From Echiichthys vipera (lineage: Eukaryota > Chordata > Actinopteri > Perciformes > Trachinidae): a stretch of DNA of 64,000 bases. This document shows, piece by piece, positions 1-13,299 of this stretch. The notes beneath the pieces were generated by a model, which saw only the letters and a program-made list of their open reading frames with translations, did not search any database and was not told the origin of the DNA. The translations under genes and the position numbers were made by a program. Position 1 is the stretch's first letter. Every line of letters begins with the position of its first letter. The stretch lies in assembly GCA_963691815.1 (NCBI GenBank), contig OY829667.1:11560821-11624820 (forward strand), in the 5' to 3' direction.

Positions 1-538
1 TGCCTTGATCATTATTTAATTATAGGTATAATACTAATAATACAGGACTCTTTGATGGGTATAAGGTTCTTCAGATCAGAGAGTAGGATGTTGACTCAAA
101 CCCCTGGCATAGACAAAGCAGCAGAAGGATAGTTGTCGGCGATTTGATATGCAAATGCAATTACCTTATTTGCTAATCCAATGCCCCCCCTTTGGCAACA
201 TAAAGGTGTCCAATTTCTAGTGAATCTTATCACTATACTGTCCAGAGAGCAGTGTTTAATGGAACAGCTTCCCTTTGTCTGTGGTATAGACTCTGGTGTC
301 CGTAGAGGGATTTCAGAGTAGTCTCTGCCCAAAGTACCTTTTAGCAGCGTAGTGGAGATTGAACCCTACTTTTTATTTCATTAAGTCACAAACACTGAAT
401 ATCTCTGAAGAAGTGAATGTTGTACTTGACTAAAACACATTCTAGTGCTTCAATATTTCCGTACTAAAGGCAATATTGGGTGGGGATTGGGGGGTATAGC
501 CTAGTTTTGGGGTCAAATCTCCACAAAAATGTGACATC

Positions 539-790
539 ATTAAAGGAACATGTTGACATTTTTGTGAAATGTATCATTCACTTTCTAGCTGAGAAGATTT
601 ATACAACTGTCATGTCTGTAAAGTAAGTATGGAACTATGACTAACAGCCAGTTAGCTTTGATTAGCATAAACACAGGTAAAAGGGGGAGTGGGAGAATTT
701 GGCTTTCCTAGCAAGCAAACTCATTTTTACAGTACAGACATGAGAGTGGTATCTATCTTCCAGCAAAAATTGCCAAAATGTCAACTTAAA
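539..790. repeat. foldback repeat with ~80-bp inverted arms
   Basis: The left arm (from about 541, TAAAGGAACATGTTGACATTTT through CATGTCTGTAAAGTAAG) is an imperfect reverse complement of the right arm ending at 790 (TACAGTACAGACATGAGAGTGG through CCAAAATGTCAACTTAA). The middle contains GATTAGCATAAACACAGG, typical of a teleost dispersed repeat. It is a MITE-like element with no coding content. Confidence 0.65.
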
Positions 791-795
791 GCTTG

Positions 796-2366
<1,571 letters not shown>

Positions 2367-2441
2367 TAGGGCTGCACAATATGGCCAAAATCCTCTATCC
2401 CAATAAAGGTCATTTCATATATAATGACAATGATGATTTTT
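2367..2441 (+). mobile_element. hAT-like element terminus fragment
   Basis: The motif TAGGGCTGCACAATATGGCC followed by an AATAAAGGTCATTTCATAT-like stretch is the kind of terminus seen in teleost hAT-type non-autonomous repeats. The Tc1-like element starts directly after it, which suggests nesting. I could not identify the other end beyond 3,670. Confidence 0.5.
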
Positions 2442-2443
2442 TA

Positions 2444-3667
2444 CAGTGCTTATATAAAGTCATCATACCCTTTTGAAAGTCACTTTTTTTGTTTTAAAGA
2501 CTGAAATGAAAATACATAAAAATACATATTTTTGAAGCGTGATTTACACATTTTCCCTCATTTAATACTTTTTGGAGGCACCTTTTGCTTTAAGTACAGC
2601 CATCAGTCTGTTTGGATCTGTTTCTACTCGCTTTGTACACCTAGACACCGTTGTGAGCAGCGATGGACTGCACTCTTCAAGTCCATCCACAGATGTTCTG
2701 TCGGATTCCAGTCCGGGCTCTGACTAGGCCACTCTAGGACATTCAGCTTCCTGTCCTTTAGCGACTGTGTTGTTTTTCTGGTGGTGTGTTTCGGTTGTTG
2801 TCATGCTGGACGGTGAACCGCGTGCCCATTTTCAAGTGTCTAACAGAAGGCGCAGGTATTTTCCAAGAATGTGGGTGGACTTTGCAGCATCCATTTTCTC
2901 TTCAATCCTGACCAATTTTCCAGTCCCTGCTGAAGAAAAACAATCCCACAACATAATGCTGCCACCACCATGTAGGTATGGTGTGTTTTGGGTGGTGTGC
3001 TGTGTTTGGTTTCTGTCAAACATAGCCCTTGGAGTTCAGCCCAAAATGTTACATTTTGATCTCATCTGATCATATAACCTTTTGCCACACGGCATCAGAA
3101 TCTCCAATATGTTTTTAATAACACTTAGTGTGACACGTTTTCAGAAGAGGCTTCTTTCTTGCCACCTTGTCATACATGTGGAACTTGTGCTCACATTTCA
3201 CTGTTTGTGTGAATTGTCGCATGCACAGATCAACAAACCTCTGCCATTTAGACTTGTAACTCCTTCAAGGTCGCCTCTTGGTAGCTTCCCTGATCAATCC
3301 TTTCCTGGCTCGGTCATCCAGTTTGGAGGGGCAACCAGATCTAGGCGAGGTCTGGGTGGTGCTGTATGCCTCCACTTAGGGACAGTACTCAGAGGGAAAG
3401 TTAAAGCCTTTGAAATCTTTTTATATCCTTCTCCTAACTTGTTAGGGGCTCTTTTGAAAGCATCTTTCCAACCATGGTGAATTATTTGTGTTACTACCAG
3501 TTTTTAATTTTTTTAATAATTTTCAGGAATTTTGAAAAACTAAATTTCACTGAAATGTTGTAAGGCAGAATGTGTTAATCATGCTGGAAAAATATATATT
3601 TTTATGTATTATCATTTCAGGCTGCAAAACAAAAAAGTGACTACTTCAAAACTTTCTTTAGGCACTA
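2444..3667 (-). mobile_element. Tc1/mariner-type DNA transposon, decayed
   Basis: This is a 1.22-kb element flanked by TA on both sides (2,442-2,443 and 3,668-3,669). Its terminal inverted repeats, about 65 bp long, start CAGTGCT / TAGTGCC and share the block TCACTTTTTTTGTTTT followed by CTGAAATGA. The transposase lies on the minus strand. At 2,832-3,023 a fragment with GGGSIMLWDCFSSAGTGKL followed by a KMDAAK block matches the Tc1-type DDE transposase core. No intact transposase ORF remains, because stops and frameshifts break it, so the element is inactive. Confidence 0.9.
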
Positions 3668-3669
3668 TA

Positions 3670-6600
3670 AAGATAAATAGTCTATTCTAAATAACTATGG
3701 TACAGCCTATTTTTGTATAGTGTTTTTTAATAATTTTATTAAGAACTGATGGTACATGCATTTGGAATAGGAACATAATCTTACTTTTCATTCAAATCTA
3801 CTAGCTACTCTATCTGGGTAGAGAAAAAAGAAAACTTGCACGGCTACTTTCCCTCTCATGCAAGGAAAAAATATGACAGTTTCCAGCGGAAGCAAGCCAA
3901 ACACCTCACTCAACAGCGGGCCATACGCCACCTTTGGACTGCCAATCCCGCTGTTGTATTTCCCCCACCTGTGACGGGAAGATGATTCACTAGGCCTGCC
4001 AGACGGCATCCAGGGACTGTGTGTACTGGGGCGTACTCACTGCCAACACAGGCAGAGGGGGGAAAACACACCAACTTCTGCATTGCACTGTGACCTGCAA
4101 ATGCAGTTGATAAAATAATGTGGCCTATGAGCCGATGTATAACGCTCTACCTACTCAGGGTGGAACAACTCACCAATTCGAATGAAGGCATCGGGCCAAA
4201 TGATTATGATATGGCAGACGGGAACAAAACTAGGCCTTATAATTACATAAAGTCTGTGTCACGGCACATGAACACACCGGCTGCAATATAAGAATTATAG
4301 GTTAAATTGGATTTTTGTTTTTGAAGAGCTAATGTTTATTTCATTTTTAAGGTATGTAGCTGCATTCCTCTCTAAATACATAAACAGCACACTTGTTTTG
4401 ACAATATTAGATATAACAAAGCAACACAGATTTCCATATGAATTCACAGTTAGACTGTGCTCAAAACTCCCCAAACAACATAAACAACAGGCTGTTTTTT
4501 TGCAAAATGTAGTTTCTTTTCCCGCACTTGCATTATCCCCAGTCATACTTTTCTGGAATCTTATTTTTTCCTTGACTTTATTTCTGTCACACAAACATTT
4601 GAAACAACTGTGACACCATGAAATGAAAAAACAAAAAATGCTTTTTTCATGGTCTACATAAACAATATACAGCTGTGCATTTCTCTCAGTAGTCTACTCG
4701 ATTAATTGCTTAATACAATCAAGAAACGGTACTAAACAATCAGGCGAATCGGAGAGAATTAAAATGATCATATTACCATAATCTAATTATTGTGAGTAGT
4801 GAGAAGAGTTGAATTGGTTTGCAAATTATTTCATTGGCACGCGGAAGGATTGTATTCATTCTAATGCATCTCTAACTGTATTATATCATCTATCGTGTGT
4901 CGAATAGGAATCCAGTTTATCCGGCTAAAGACCATTACCTCAAGGCTTTAAATTGTTCAAATTGAGTGAAGAAAAATGTTGAAAAACTGGGAAGATATGG
5001 AGAAAAAAATTCTGGTTATTATAAAAGGCTATAGAAGTTCAGAAAATCTTAATGAAATGACTTGTGCTGAAGTCAAATTACCCCCCCACACACACACACA
5101 CACTGTTAGTCCTCGCCATTTCCAGGTGTTCATTATTCTAAGCATGGAGAACATCCTGAGGGTCATGCCATGTTCTAATTTCTAATTAACTGCCCAGAAC
5201 AGAGATCATGGTCGGCAGTGACCCTGACCAGCGAACAGGACCAGTTGGAGTCTCAAGGTATTACTCTTACTCAGGTTTGTGACGGCTCATTCTCAGTGAA
5301 CCCTCCTCTAACATAGTTACTGTACCGTGTGTCATCGGATTGTAAAAACTGGGTCACACTTTCAGAAAGATAACACTTTCAAGACAACTGGTAACACATG
5401 TGGACTTTGGGGCTTATGGGTAACCACTATGAAAGATATCGCTGGGATTCTGTTTATTTAGTGTGTGCCATCTATCTGTCAACCAGGAATCAAGATGGGG
5501 CAAATACAACAAATGAATAATTCCTGACTTAATCTTGTTTAAAGCTGCATACCTCGTAGTGGCATGTATTGACACTGTCTCTGAGATTAGCCATGTGTAC
5601 ACTCACGGTGCACATACATATTGGGGCATTACCGTCATTCGTAGAAATACAATAGCAGCAGCGGTGACTAAATGTCTATGTTTGCTTAGGAGAGATCAGG
5701 CGTGCCCTCTGTGTTACAACATGGGCCACCTGCAGTCTGGGAAATAGGTTTCTGGGGGGAATTAGAGGATTCTGATGAATGAACAAGACAGACATGAGTA
5801 ACCTGGCCCAATATACTGCTTATCTACAAGCTTATGTTGCACAAAGGAGGCTGATAAGCTAAGACATACCAGCAGAATGAGGGAATGGAGAGACTTGTGG
5901 AAATGAGGGGGGTGATGGAAACATACCCAGGTCAGGATCTACAGGAGTGCGGTCAGTTGCGACAGAGCCCCAGATACTTTGAATCGCCGCAGAACAATTA
6001 ACCATTGACCAGAGGGAGTAGACAAGCTTAGCATAGCATGGGATCCATGTCATTCATGGTTATTCCAAGAGACCATGAATACAAAGCATAAAGTCATTAT
6101 TTAGGCCTCTACCTACTTTGGGCAGTTAATGCAACACTAATCAATGAGAAAGAAAGGTATTGTGGTTGATCTTAGAGGACAGGTGATATTATGTTGGTGT
6201 GTGTTAGTCTGCATGTGCACACGTATGGATAAGATTATCCTGTCTATTAGTGATCTCCTTGAAGTCGGTTGTCTGGGTGGTAGCAGCAAGCATCACATTG
6301 CAGCTATTAATTTGTAACAGTGAAGGAGAAATACAAATATTTTAAAAGTGACGTGCCTCCAGTCTTTGTTAGAGTTTCTTATTATTAACTTTATTAACCT
6401 TGGCTTAAGTCTGTAAAATATACTACCCATTCTATACGTAATGCTTTTGAAACCATGTTTTGCTTCAGCTTGTTTGTTTCTTATAGTGTATTGCTGTCTA
6501 ACACTAGGAGTAACCAAAGTCACAAAGTTTTCATACACTTCCAATCGGGGCTTTACAATGGTTTACTCATTGTGGCATAAGTGTCTAAAGCTTCAACACT

Positions 6601-7026
6601 CAGTTTATTAACTGACTGGTTAACTGACAATAAATCATTCTGCATCCATTAATAGTTTAACTCAGGTATCTGACAAAAACACCATATTTCCTAGTTAGTT
6701 TCAACAATGCATAAAATAACAATTTTAGGAAATTTTCTCTATTTCGTGACATTTTATAGACTAAATAATGATCAATCAACAAAGCAAAGAAATAGATATT
6801 TGAAGTCCCGTGGCCGAAGGTACGCATACAATTGGGACAGCTACAGTAGCCCTGAATGGCAAGGTGAAATTGTTGGCTAAAAAGTTCAAACTTCGGCTGT
6901 TTTGAGGCCCTCAACGCCTTGCTGAATGAAGTGCCTAAAACACGATACAAATGGAAGTGAACATTCAGCAAACTGCAGCATAGACAACATGTTTCACCTG
7001 AGTTAACTACAAGTGTGTGTAAAACC
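3670..7026. other. no gene recognised
   Basis: AT-rich sequence without recognised repeats beyond a short CA tract. Short ORFs on both strands lack any family resemblance. Confidence 0.6.
5087..5102. repeat. short (CA)n tract
   Basis: Eight CA units directly follow a short poly-C run. Confidence 0.9.
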
Positions 7027-7648
7027 TAGGGGTGTCCCACACTAAAAATGTTCATAGTCGAATCTGATTGGTCTTGCTTGCCTATAGTCGACTGATTGTC
7101 AAATCAGTTTTTTTTTTTGGTCATGAAAAACCATCTGATCCGGGGTGGCGAGCCATGGATATGGCGCAGACAGCGACCGGTGCACGTGAGTCCAGTGCTG
7201 CGCGTTTAGGTTTGTCTGGCAGAGGGTTACTGAGAGATTTGATTTCTGATTTCTAATCGGGGCATCTTATTAAAAGTATTTGTTGTTATAACATCAATGT
7301 GATTTGTTTGTATTTCTTTGACAAAAGCTGACGGCCAAGATGCGCTCTGATGGTGCCGATTCTGGATCAGTACAACTTAGTCTAAGAGGAGGAGGGGGTT
7401 ACTCTACTGAGATGGATTAAAAGCATAGGAGTCATTATAATTTTTAGCAACAATATTTATTAATAGGCTTATATTTATACCCAAATAGGCTATTTATCAT
7501 GGTTTATTGGGAAAAACCAAGCATCTTTATGTAAAATCAGACATTCAGCACCCCGAGAGCCAGAATGGAATAATCCATTGTTTCATAACCACATTTTGCG
7601 CCTTTTGTGATGATTCGGCTATGAGATTGGCAGTCGAATCAGGCTGGA
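7027..7648 (+). mobile_element. hAT-like non-autonomous element, right end missing
   Basis: It begins TAGGGGTGTCCCACACT with nearby ATAGTCGAATC and TAGTCGACTGATTGTC motifs. The matching inner right-end motif (ATTCGGCTATGAGATTGGCAG then TCGAATCAGGC) lies at ~7,614-7,645. The terminal right inverted repeat is absent, because the sequence runs straight into the MITE copy at 7,649. Confidence 0.5.
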
Positions 7649-7847
7649 AATGCTGACCAATCAGAGCAGACTGGAATTTTCAGAAAGAGACAGGTGCTAA
7701 AATGGAGAGCTTTGGACAGAAGGTGAATACAGGTATATTCAGACAGTATAATAATGTGTTTTGAACATAAAAGTATGCGATCATGTTCTAGTAGAAACCC
7801 AAACTACAAGTATGGACCTGAAAATGAGCATGATATGGGAGCTTTAA
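7649..7847 (+). mobile_element. MITE family copy A (3' half)
   Basis: It matches the other copies in the window through GCTGACCAATCAGAGCAGACT, ACAGAAGGTGAATACAGGTATATTCAGACAGTAT, GTTCTAGTAGAAACCCAAA and CAAGTATGGACCTGAAAATGAGCATGATATGGGAGCTTTAA. The 5' half is missing. Confidence 0.75.
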
Positions 7848-8559
7848 GACCATCACAACTTTGACATCTGTGCTGAAATGAAAAAAATAATTTTTCATGT
7901 TTTGACAGAATATAAAGACCCTTCCCGTGCATGATTAGTATTTGGCATTGTCTGGTAAATGAAAAGCCACAATGAGTCCTGCATAGTCCTGTTTAAGCAC
8001 TTCACAATAAGCCACGAGTGACAAAATTGAACTTCAGTTGTCAAGTGCCATAATTCCATCCCCCGTGTATATTACACAACCATCCACAGCGTCAGGAAAC
8101 AAATTCCATTGACCCGATTCCTATTTAATTATTCTACTCCAAAATCCTTTCTGCTAACTCTTTTTCTCTGAACCTGAGAAAAAAATTAAATTGCTTTATC
8201 CATTAAAAAAAGTCTCTACCTATTTGAGAATTGCATTTCTCCAAGCTTGTCAGATTCCATTCACGAGAACGTACCTTCAGCCCTTATTTTCCTTAAAACT
8301 GAGCAAATGTGGCACACAAAACAATGGGGTTTCGATGAGGTAAAATAATTGCCAAACTACAGTGTGACAGGGTGGTTCATTCAATCTGGAGCAAACATAG
8401 CCTGTTGAGAAAAAGTGTTGACGGAGAAGCAAGAGACAGTAAAGTGGAAGCAGAAAGAAAGGAGCGGTTTCCATCAACAAACAAACACTACATATTTCTT
8501 TGAAAGACAAAGTGTTAAGTTAGGCTACTCTGCACGCTGTCAATAGCGGCGTTTATCAT

Positions 8560-9015
8560 AGGGCCAGCCGCAGTCTATATATTGATTAAAACATCCATCA
8601 CTTAAACTCTACAAGACATTATTTCTAATTAAAAAGTATGTCATAAATTGTGGGCTTTATTGCCAGGCTGGGGCTGTAAATAAAATTCAGGGGAGGGCGG
8701 AAACAGATTGCAGCCCCTGTCCACGGTTTAGAGCCACCATAAAAAGGACAGACGGGCGTGATGGCACCTTTGGGATCGTCACAAGCCGACCACAGGGCTG
8801 ACAGCATGGAGGTGCTGTGCTTCATCTCAGATAAACAGATGCAAATCAATAATTTCTCTGGATGTGTTTTTACAAGACAGTCGCTTCCCCTCAGAGGGGC
8901 TAAGAAGCAGGACATGCATATGGAGAGCAAATATGCAAATTTAATTTTCATAAACCACTCGGGAATATGTAAAAGGAACAGCGGCCGATGTACTTGAAAA
9001 TGATGTACAATCATA
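8560..9015. promoter_or_regulatory. candidate conserved non-coding element
   Basis: This is a repeat-free, mixed-composition block with clustered factor-like motifs: TGATTAAA, TCTAATTAAA, CAGATGCAAATCAATAATT, and AGCAAATATGCAAATTTAATT (octamer-like ATGCAAAT). It also lacks stops on the minus strand for about 390 bp. This texture resembles vertebrate developmental enhancers in gene deserts, but conservation cannot be tested from one sequence. Confidence 0.3.
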
Positions 9016-10743
9016 AGAGGTCATGAAAGTGTATGAAACAGCTCCATCACATGACTGGGTTGGCTAGAAGGCTGGCAGAGACAACACCGACCGATCTGTG
9101 TCTCCATGTTCCTCTGCTAAACAACAATTTTGCTGCCAAATATGCAGTCAAAGGGCATTATTTAATGATTCCTGTTGATAAAGAGGCCATTAGTACACCT
9201 ACACTGTAGCCCAAGCCATGATGTTGACGAGGTAAACAGAGCCCACTCTCAGTCATAGCAGAGGACATTTCACGTTTGACAACTTCTGATTACCTCGGTG
9301 TGTACTGCTGGTTGTCAGGTGGTGAACTCCCTTGACAGCCAGTGGCAGAGTGTTGGTTATTTTTTGACGGCACTGAGGGATGTCTGATTTTAAAAGGTAC
9401 TAGCCAAAGGGAGGGAGGAAATGGAAGGAATTGGGGGAAGAAAATAAAGAAAAGACATGTCATGGGCTCAACTGCCAACAAAGGAAAGCATGTGCAATCA
9501 TTATTCATCTGTCTCCGTTTCCTCTCCGAGGGCGTTTTTTTTTTTTTTTCCATACCTGCCAGAGCGGGAGTAGCTCTGACCACACAAGCTCCTTCTGACT
9601 GTGACTTGATAATGGCGGAAAGGCTGGGTAATCATATTTGGCTAACAGATAGCCAGACAGGTTCCACGCCAAAGAGATGGAAGTGATGAGAGACAGAAAG
9701 AGAGAATCACAGTCCCGGGGGAAGTGAGAATTAATGAGTGAGCTACAAAGGACAAGATCGAGTGATCCTCTATAAAAAGACCAGCAGTAATCTCTTCCTC
9801 TCCTCCTGCTCTACCCTTAATGTCCTAAGAGATCTTGGCTCCTCCGTAAAGCCTGCTGCCTCCGCACATCAAATAGAGCTGATTAGAGCTGCACACCTTG
9901 CTGGATATGAAGCCTTGGACAGGGTGCAGGCAAAGTTCAAGAGGGACTCTGTGTTATAAAAACCAAAGAGTAAAAACTCTTCAAGTTAGTGGGCATCTCT
10001 CTGGACCAGATACATTTGAACAGCTTCCACTATATCAGCATGCAAGTGCAAATACTGACTTCAGTATCCACTTACCATATCTCTAACCCAATGCCTTGGG
10101 GCTCAAATAACATTTTTTGTCTTTCAAATTAGGGCCATGCTGCTTTGGATTCTTCTGTCATGTCAGATGATATCAGTGAAGGCCCTAGAGGTGCAGAAAG
10201 CACTTGAATCTAATTGTCATCAACAGATCGTCCTGTTCATTTACCTTAGCATAAATGGTTGCGGTGAGGAGGGGAGGGGGATAGGAAGACAGTCTGGAGA
10301 GAAGGAGAGGAAGGGTTGGCAGATGATGATAGAGAGACCACTGAGCTGCCGTGTGAGTTTGCTGTCGAGGGTGCTGTTTTATTAAGATACCCAAACTGTC
10401 AGGGCAGGTATCGAGAGAGCAGCCAGGCACATGACAAGACACTTGTGCTAACATCTCAGTAACCCCTTCTCATACCGAAATAGCTCTGTCCAAATTTACT
10501 GTTCTCTCTGTCACACTTGGGGGACACACTATTGTCGACGGGACTCACCTCTACCAATCAAGTCATGTGAACCTTCATAACCCTTTGGGACTGAGGAGTT
10601 GGGTTGTCACAGGCATTAACAATGTGGGTTTGTGTGTGAGAGAGAAAAACTACAAAAGTGTGTTTTTCCAGAGATCACTCCACAAGACCTGGGTAAAAGT
10701 AATAACATTTCAGATGAGAAGATCTCTCATACTGTTCTGTTTA

Positions 10744-10870
10744 ATATGAAGCTACAGCCACAATCCAGTGTGTTTAGCTCAACATGACTCTGTACAAAGC
10801 TAACAAACTATGTCTACCATCACCTCTAAAACTCACAAATACATTTATTAACAGTGATAGTTAATTTAAT
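10744..10870 (+). repeat. teleost dispersed repeat fragment
   Basis: GAAGCTACAGCCACAATCC, GTTTAGCTCAACATGACTC and CACCTCTAAAACTCACAAA follow the order of a common teleost interspersed repeat (GCTTAGCTTAGCATAAAGACTGG-type). It is recognised by memory of the pattern only. Confidence 0.45.
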
Positions 10871-10937
10871 TCAATTTACAGGGGGGTTATGTGATGGGGC
10901 ATTTCTTGACTGGGCACCGTGAGCAGAGGTAACCTCC

Positions 10938-11080
10938 CTTAAAGGGATAGCACAGATTTTTTTTTTTAAGTGGGGTTGTATGAGGTACTTATCCATAGTG
11001 AGTGTATTATCTACAGTAGATGGCACGCCCCAGTTTGAAGAAGCAGGCATGGGACACTGCTAGAACTCTTAACTTGTAAA
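10938..11080 (+). repeat. teleost MITE-like repeat fragment
   Basis: It starts CTTAAAGGGATAGCACAG, then AAGTGGGGTTGTATGAGGTAC, TTATCCATAGTGAGTGTATT and CTACAGTAGATGGC. This ordered set of motifs is typical of a dispersed percomorph repeat. The right end is not clear. Confidence 0.55.
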
Positions 11081-11366
11081 TTAACTGTATCTAAAAATCC
11101 TCTTAGCACTTACATAGACTATTACTAGTATTTTGTAAGACACACAAATTGCGGGAGTTAAAAATACATGGATGCATGCAGAAACCACAGTCAGAAAAAT
11201 AAATCTTTTGTCATGTTAATGCAGCTCAGACATGAATGTTGTATGGAAGAAGTGGCGGGGGTGGACGTGCACCACAGCGTCTCAGCAAATACCACATTTA
11301 ACAGAAGTACTTACACATTGAATGTACATATACACATGCCAGCTGATGTGCTGATCACCCATGACC

Positions 11367-11368
11367 AC

Positions 11369-11395
<27 letters not shown>
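11367..11395. repeat. (CA)n microsatellite
   Basis: About 14 CA units end in CGCACA. Confidence 0.95.
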
Positions 11396-11400
<5 letters not shown>

Positions 11401-12426
11401 GATACCTCCTAAAGAACTCAACAACACTGTGATTAATTAAAGTGACAGCTGCCTTATATTCATAACAAAACTGTAGTTTAAAAAAAATTAAATGTATGTC
11501 ATAGTGTGGTTTTCTTTAGTGTGAATCGACCTTGAATTTATTACAAAAGAGGCAAATACACATATGTCCTAAAATAATACTCCTTAATGTTTCTAGCACA
11601 CATAAATTAATTCAAGTAAATTAGTTTGGGGTTAAAATGAACAATAATATGATAATTCATCAAATATGGCACATAAACACATTTTAATTTTGCATCTCCA
11701 TCCTAGTATATAAGTACATGAGTGAAGATGATTATTTTTCATGCAGCTATGGCATTGTCACTCTCTGCATGATGCGGCAAAATGACAACAAACATGTCTG
11801 AGCAAATATATTTCCAGCAGTTGTCACGACAACAGCAATTTTAACATTGGGTCAACAAATATGTCATTATCTGCCATGCACTCCATCAAGCAATATGTGC
11901 CTTTTAAATCATTTGGTCAATCAGAGTGTCTCGATGGGCTGTGCAGTATCCTTGAGCCAGGCTGCTTTGGTGATGACTGTGGTTGCCCAAGTAACAGGAC
12001 ACAACAACAAAGATGTGCAAAGTCAACTACCTCTGGACAGGATTCAAACTCAAGAGCACTGCTGATATCGGCCAAAAGTATGTCACTCCTTTCCCATTCA
12101 AATACGCTGTTTTGCATCATTTCGAGAAATCCGGGCAGAATCACACTATGAAAACAAACGGCAGGGCTTAAGATAACAGAACCAAAACTTGGTGGGGGCT
12201 AATGTCATCACAGGCCATTATGGTCAAACTAACTTGAATGGCTGACGCTATGGACAACCATGTTGGATATGCAAAGCATTGTGGGAGGTGCAGAGACTCA
12301 TACTCTCTAGCCAGGCTGAGGAGCAGGTTTCTGCATATTCAAATTACCTAGATAATATCCTTATTTAGGCAATTTTGTTGGCTGAGGAAGAAGGCTATTT
12401 AGGCAGAGTTGTTGTGCAACCAAACT

Positions 12427-12525
12427 TGGGTTGTCACGATACTACAATTTCAAAGTCGATACTGATACCCAGGAAAATACTTGATACCATTTTCGATGCC
12501 ACAGGGAGAAAAAAAAAAAAAAAAA
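12427..12525 (+). mobile_element. left terminal part of a CGATACT-type (hAT-like) element
   Basis: TTGTCACGATACTACAATTT, AGTCGATACTGATACC and CTTGATACCATTTTCGATGCC match, in inverted orientation, the motifs at 15,455-15,540. I read 12,427-15,540 as one old element split by later insertions. Confidence 0.45.
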
Positions 12526-12654
12526 CTGAAGGCAGAATTTTTAAAACAAAGATTTGAACAATTAAAAAAAATCAATAACAACACTTTTAAAAAGTTGTCT
12601 GGCGTAGTAATAACAAGAAACACATAACTGTGGGGTGAATATATGACAAATATT

Positions 12655-13145
12655 TTTCAATACAATTTTATTTATAGTGCCAAATTATAACAAAAGTCAT
12701 CTCATGACACTTAACAGAGTAGGTATAGACCACACTGTGACTTATCCGTGACTTACATAGACCCAACAAATCCTCCATAGAATAGCAACAAAAACCCTAC
12801 AACAGGCAGGAACGTTGGACAGACCCAGCTCTATGGAGGACAGTCATCTGTCCTAAGGGAAGCATATATAAGGTGGATAGAATTGGTCCAAGGACAGAAC
12901 CCTGTGGAACTCCACAACTGACTTTATTGTGTATGGAGGATTTGTTTTATTTAATTCATTTAGATGATCGTGGGGCACACAACGTTAGTACCTGGACCAG
13001 TCCCAGCCTGGTCAGATGCGTACATGAACTGATGAAGCCTCTTGGATGAGAGGTGAAACGTCTTCCTAGACAAACAACCAGTCCAGTTGTTTTTGACTGA
13101 AATTGCTTTGAGGATAACGATGACCTGGACGAATGAGAACATTCA
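12655..13145. repeat. teleost dispersed retroposon-like repeats
   Basis: Three familiar teleost repeat blocks lie in succession. The first is CAATTTTATTTATAGTGCC with a TCATCTCATGACACTT block. The second is AAGCATATATAAGGTGGATAG with GAACCCTGTGGAACTCCAC. The third is GATGAGAGGTGAAACGTCTTC with GAGGATAACGATGACCTGG. The exact family names are uncertain. Confidence 0.6.
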
Positions 13146-13299
13146 CAGGCTTAACGTTAGTATAAGATACTGAGCTGGAAAGTTGTTCACAAGGAGCGCG
13201 GAGAGGTGTGTAGGACTGCCACTCTGCTTCCTGTGCGTCTGTGGTAAGGGCAGCGCAGAGGGTTGCATTAAACTGTGACTCTGCATCCTGATCCCAACA

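Larger units (their letters stand above)
9016..12426. other. no gene recognised (repeats listed separately)
   Basis: Apart from the repeat fragments at 10.7-11.1 kb and the CA tract, nothing was identified. ORFs of 60-114 codons have no recognisable motif. Confidence 0.6.

Noticed and set aside
2532..3480. Plus-strand ORFs within 2.5-3.5 kb
   Set aside because: They are antisense to the decayed Tc1-like transposase.
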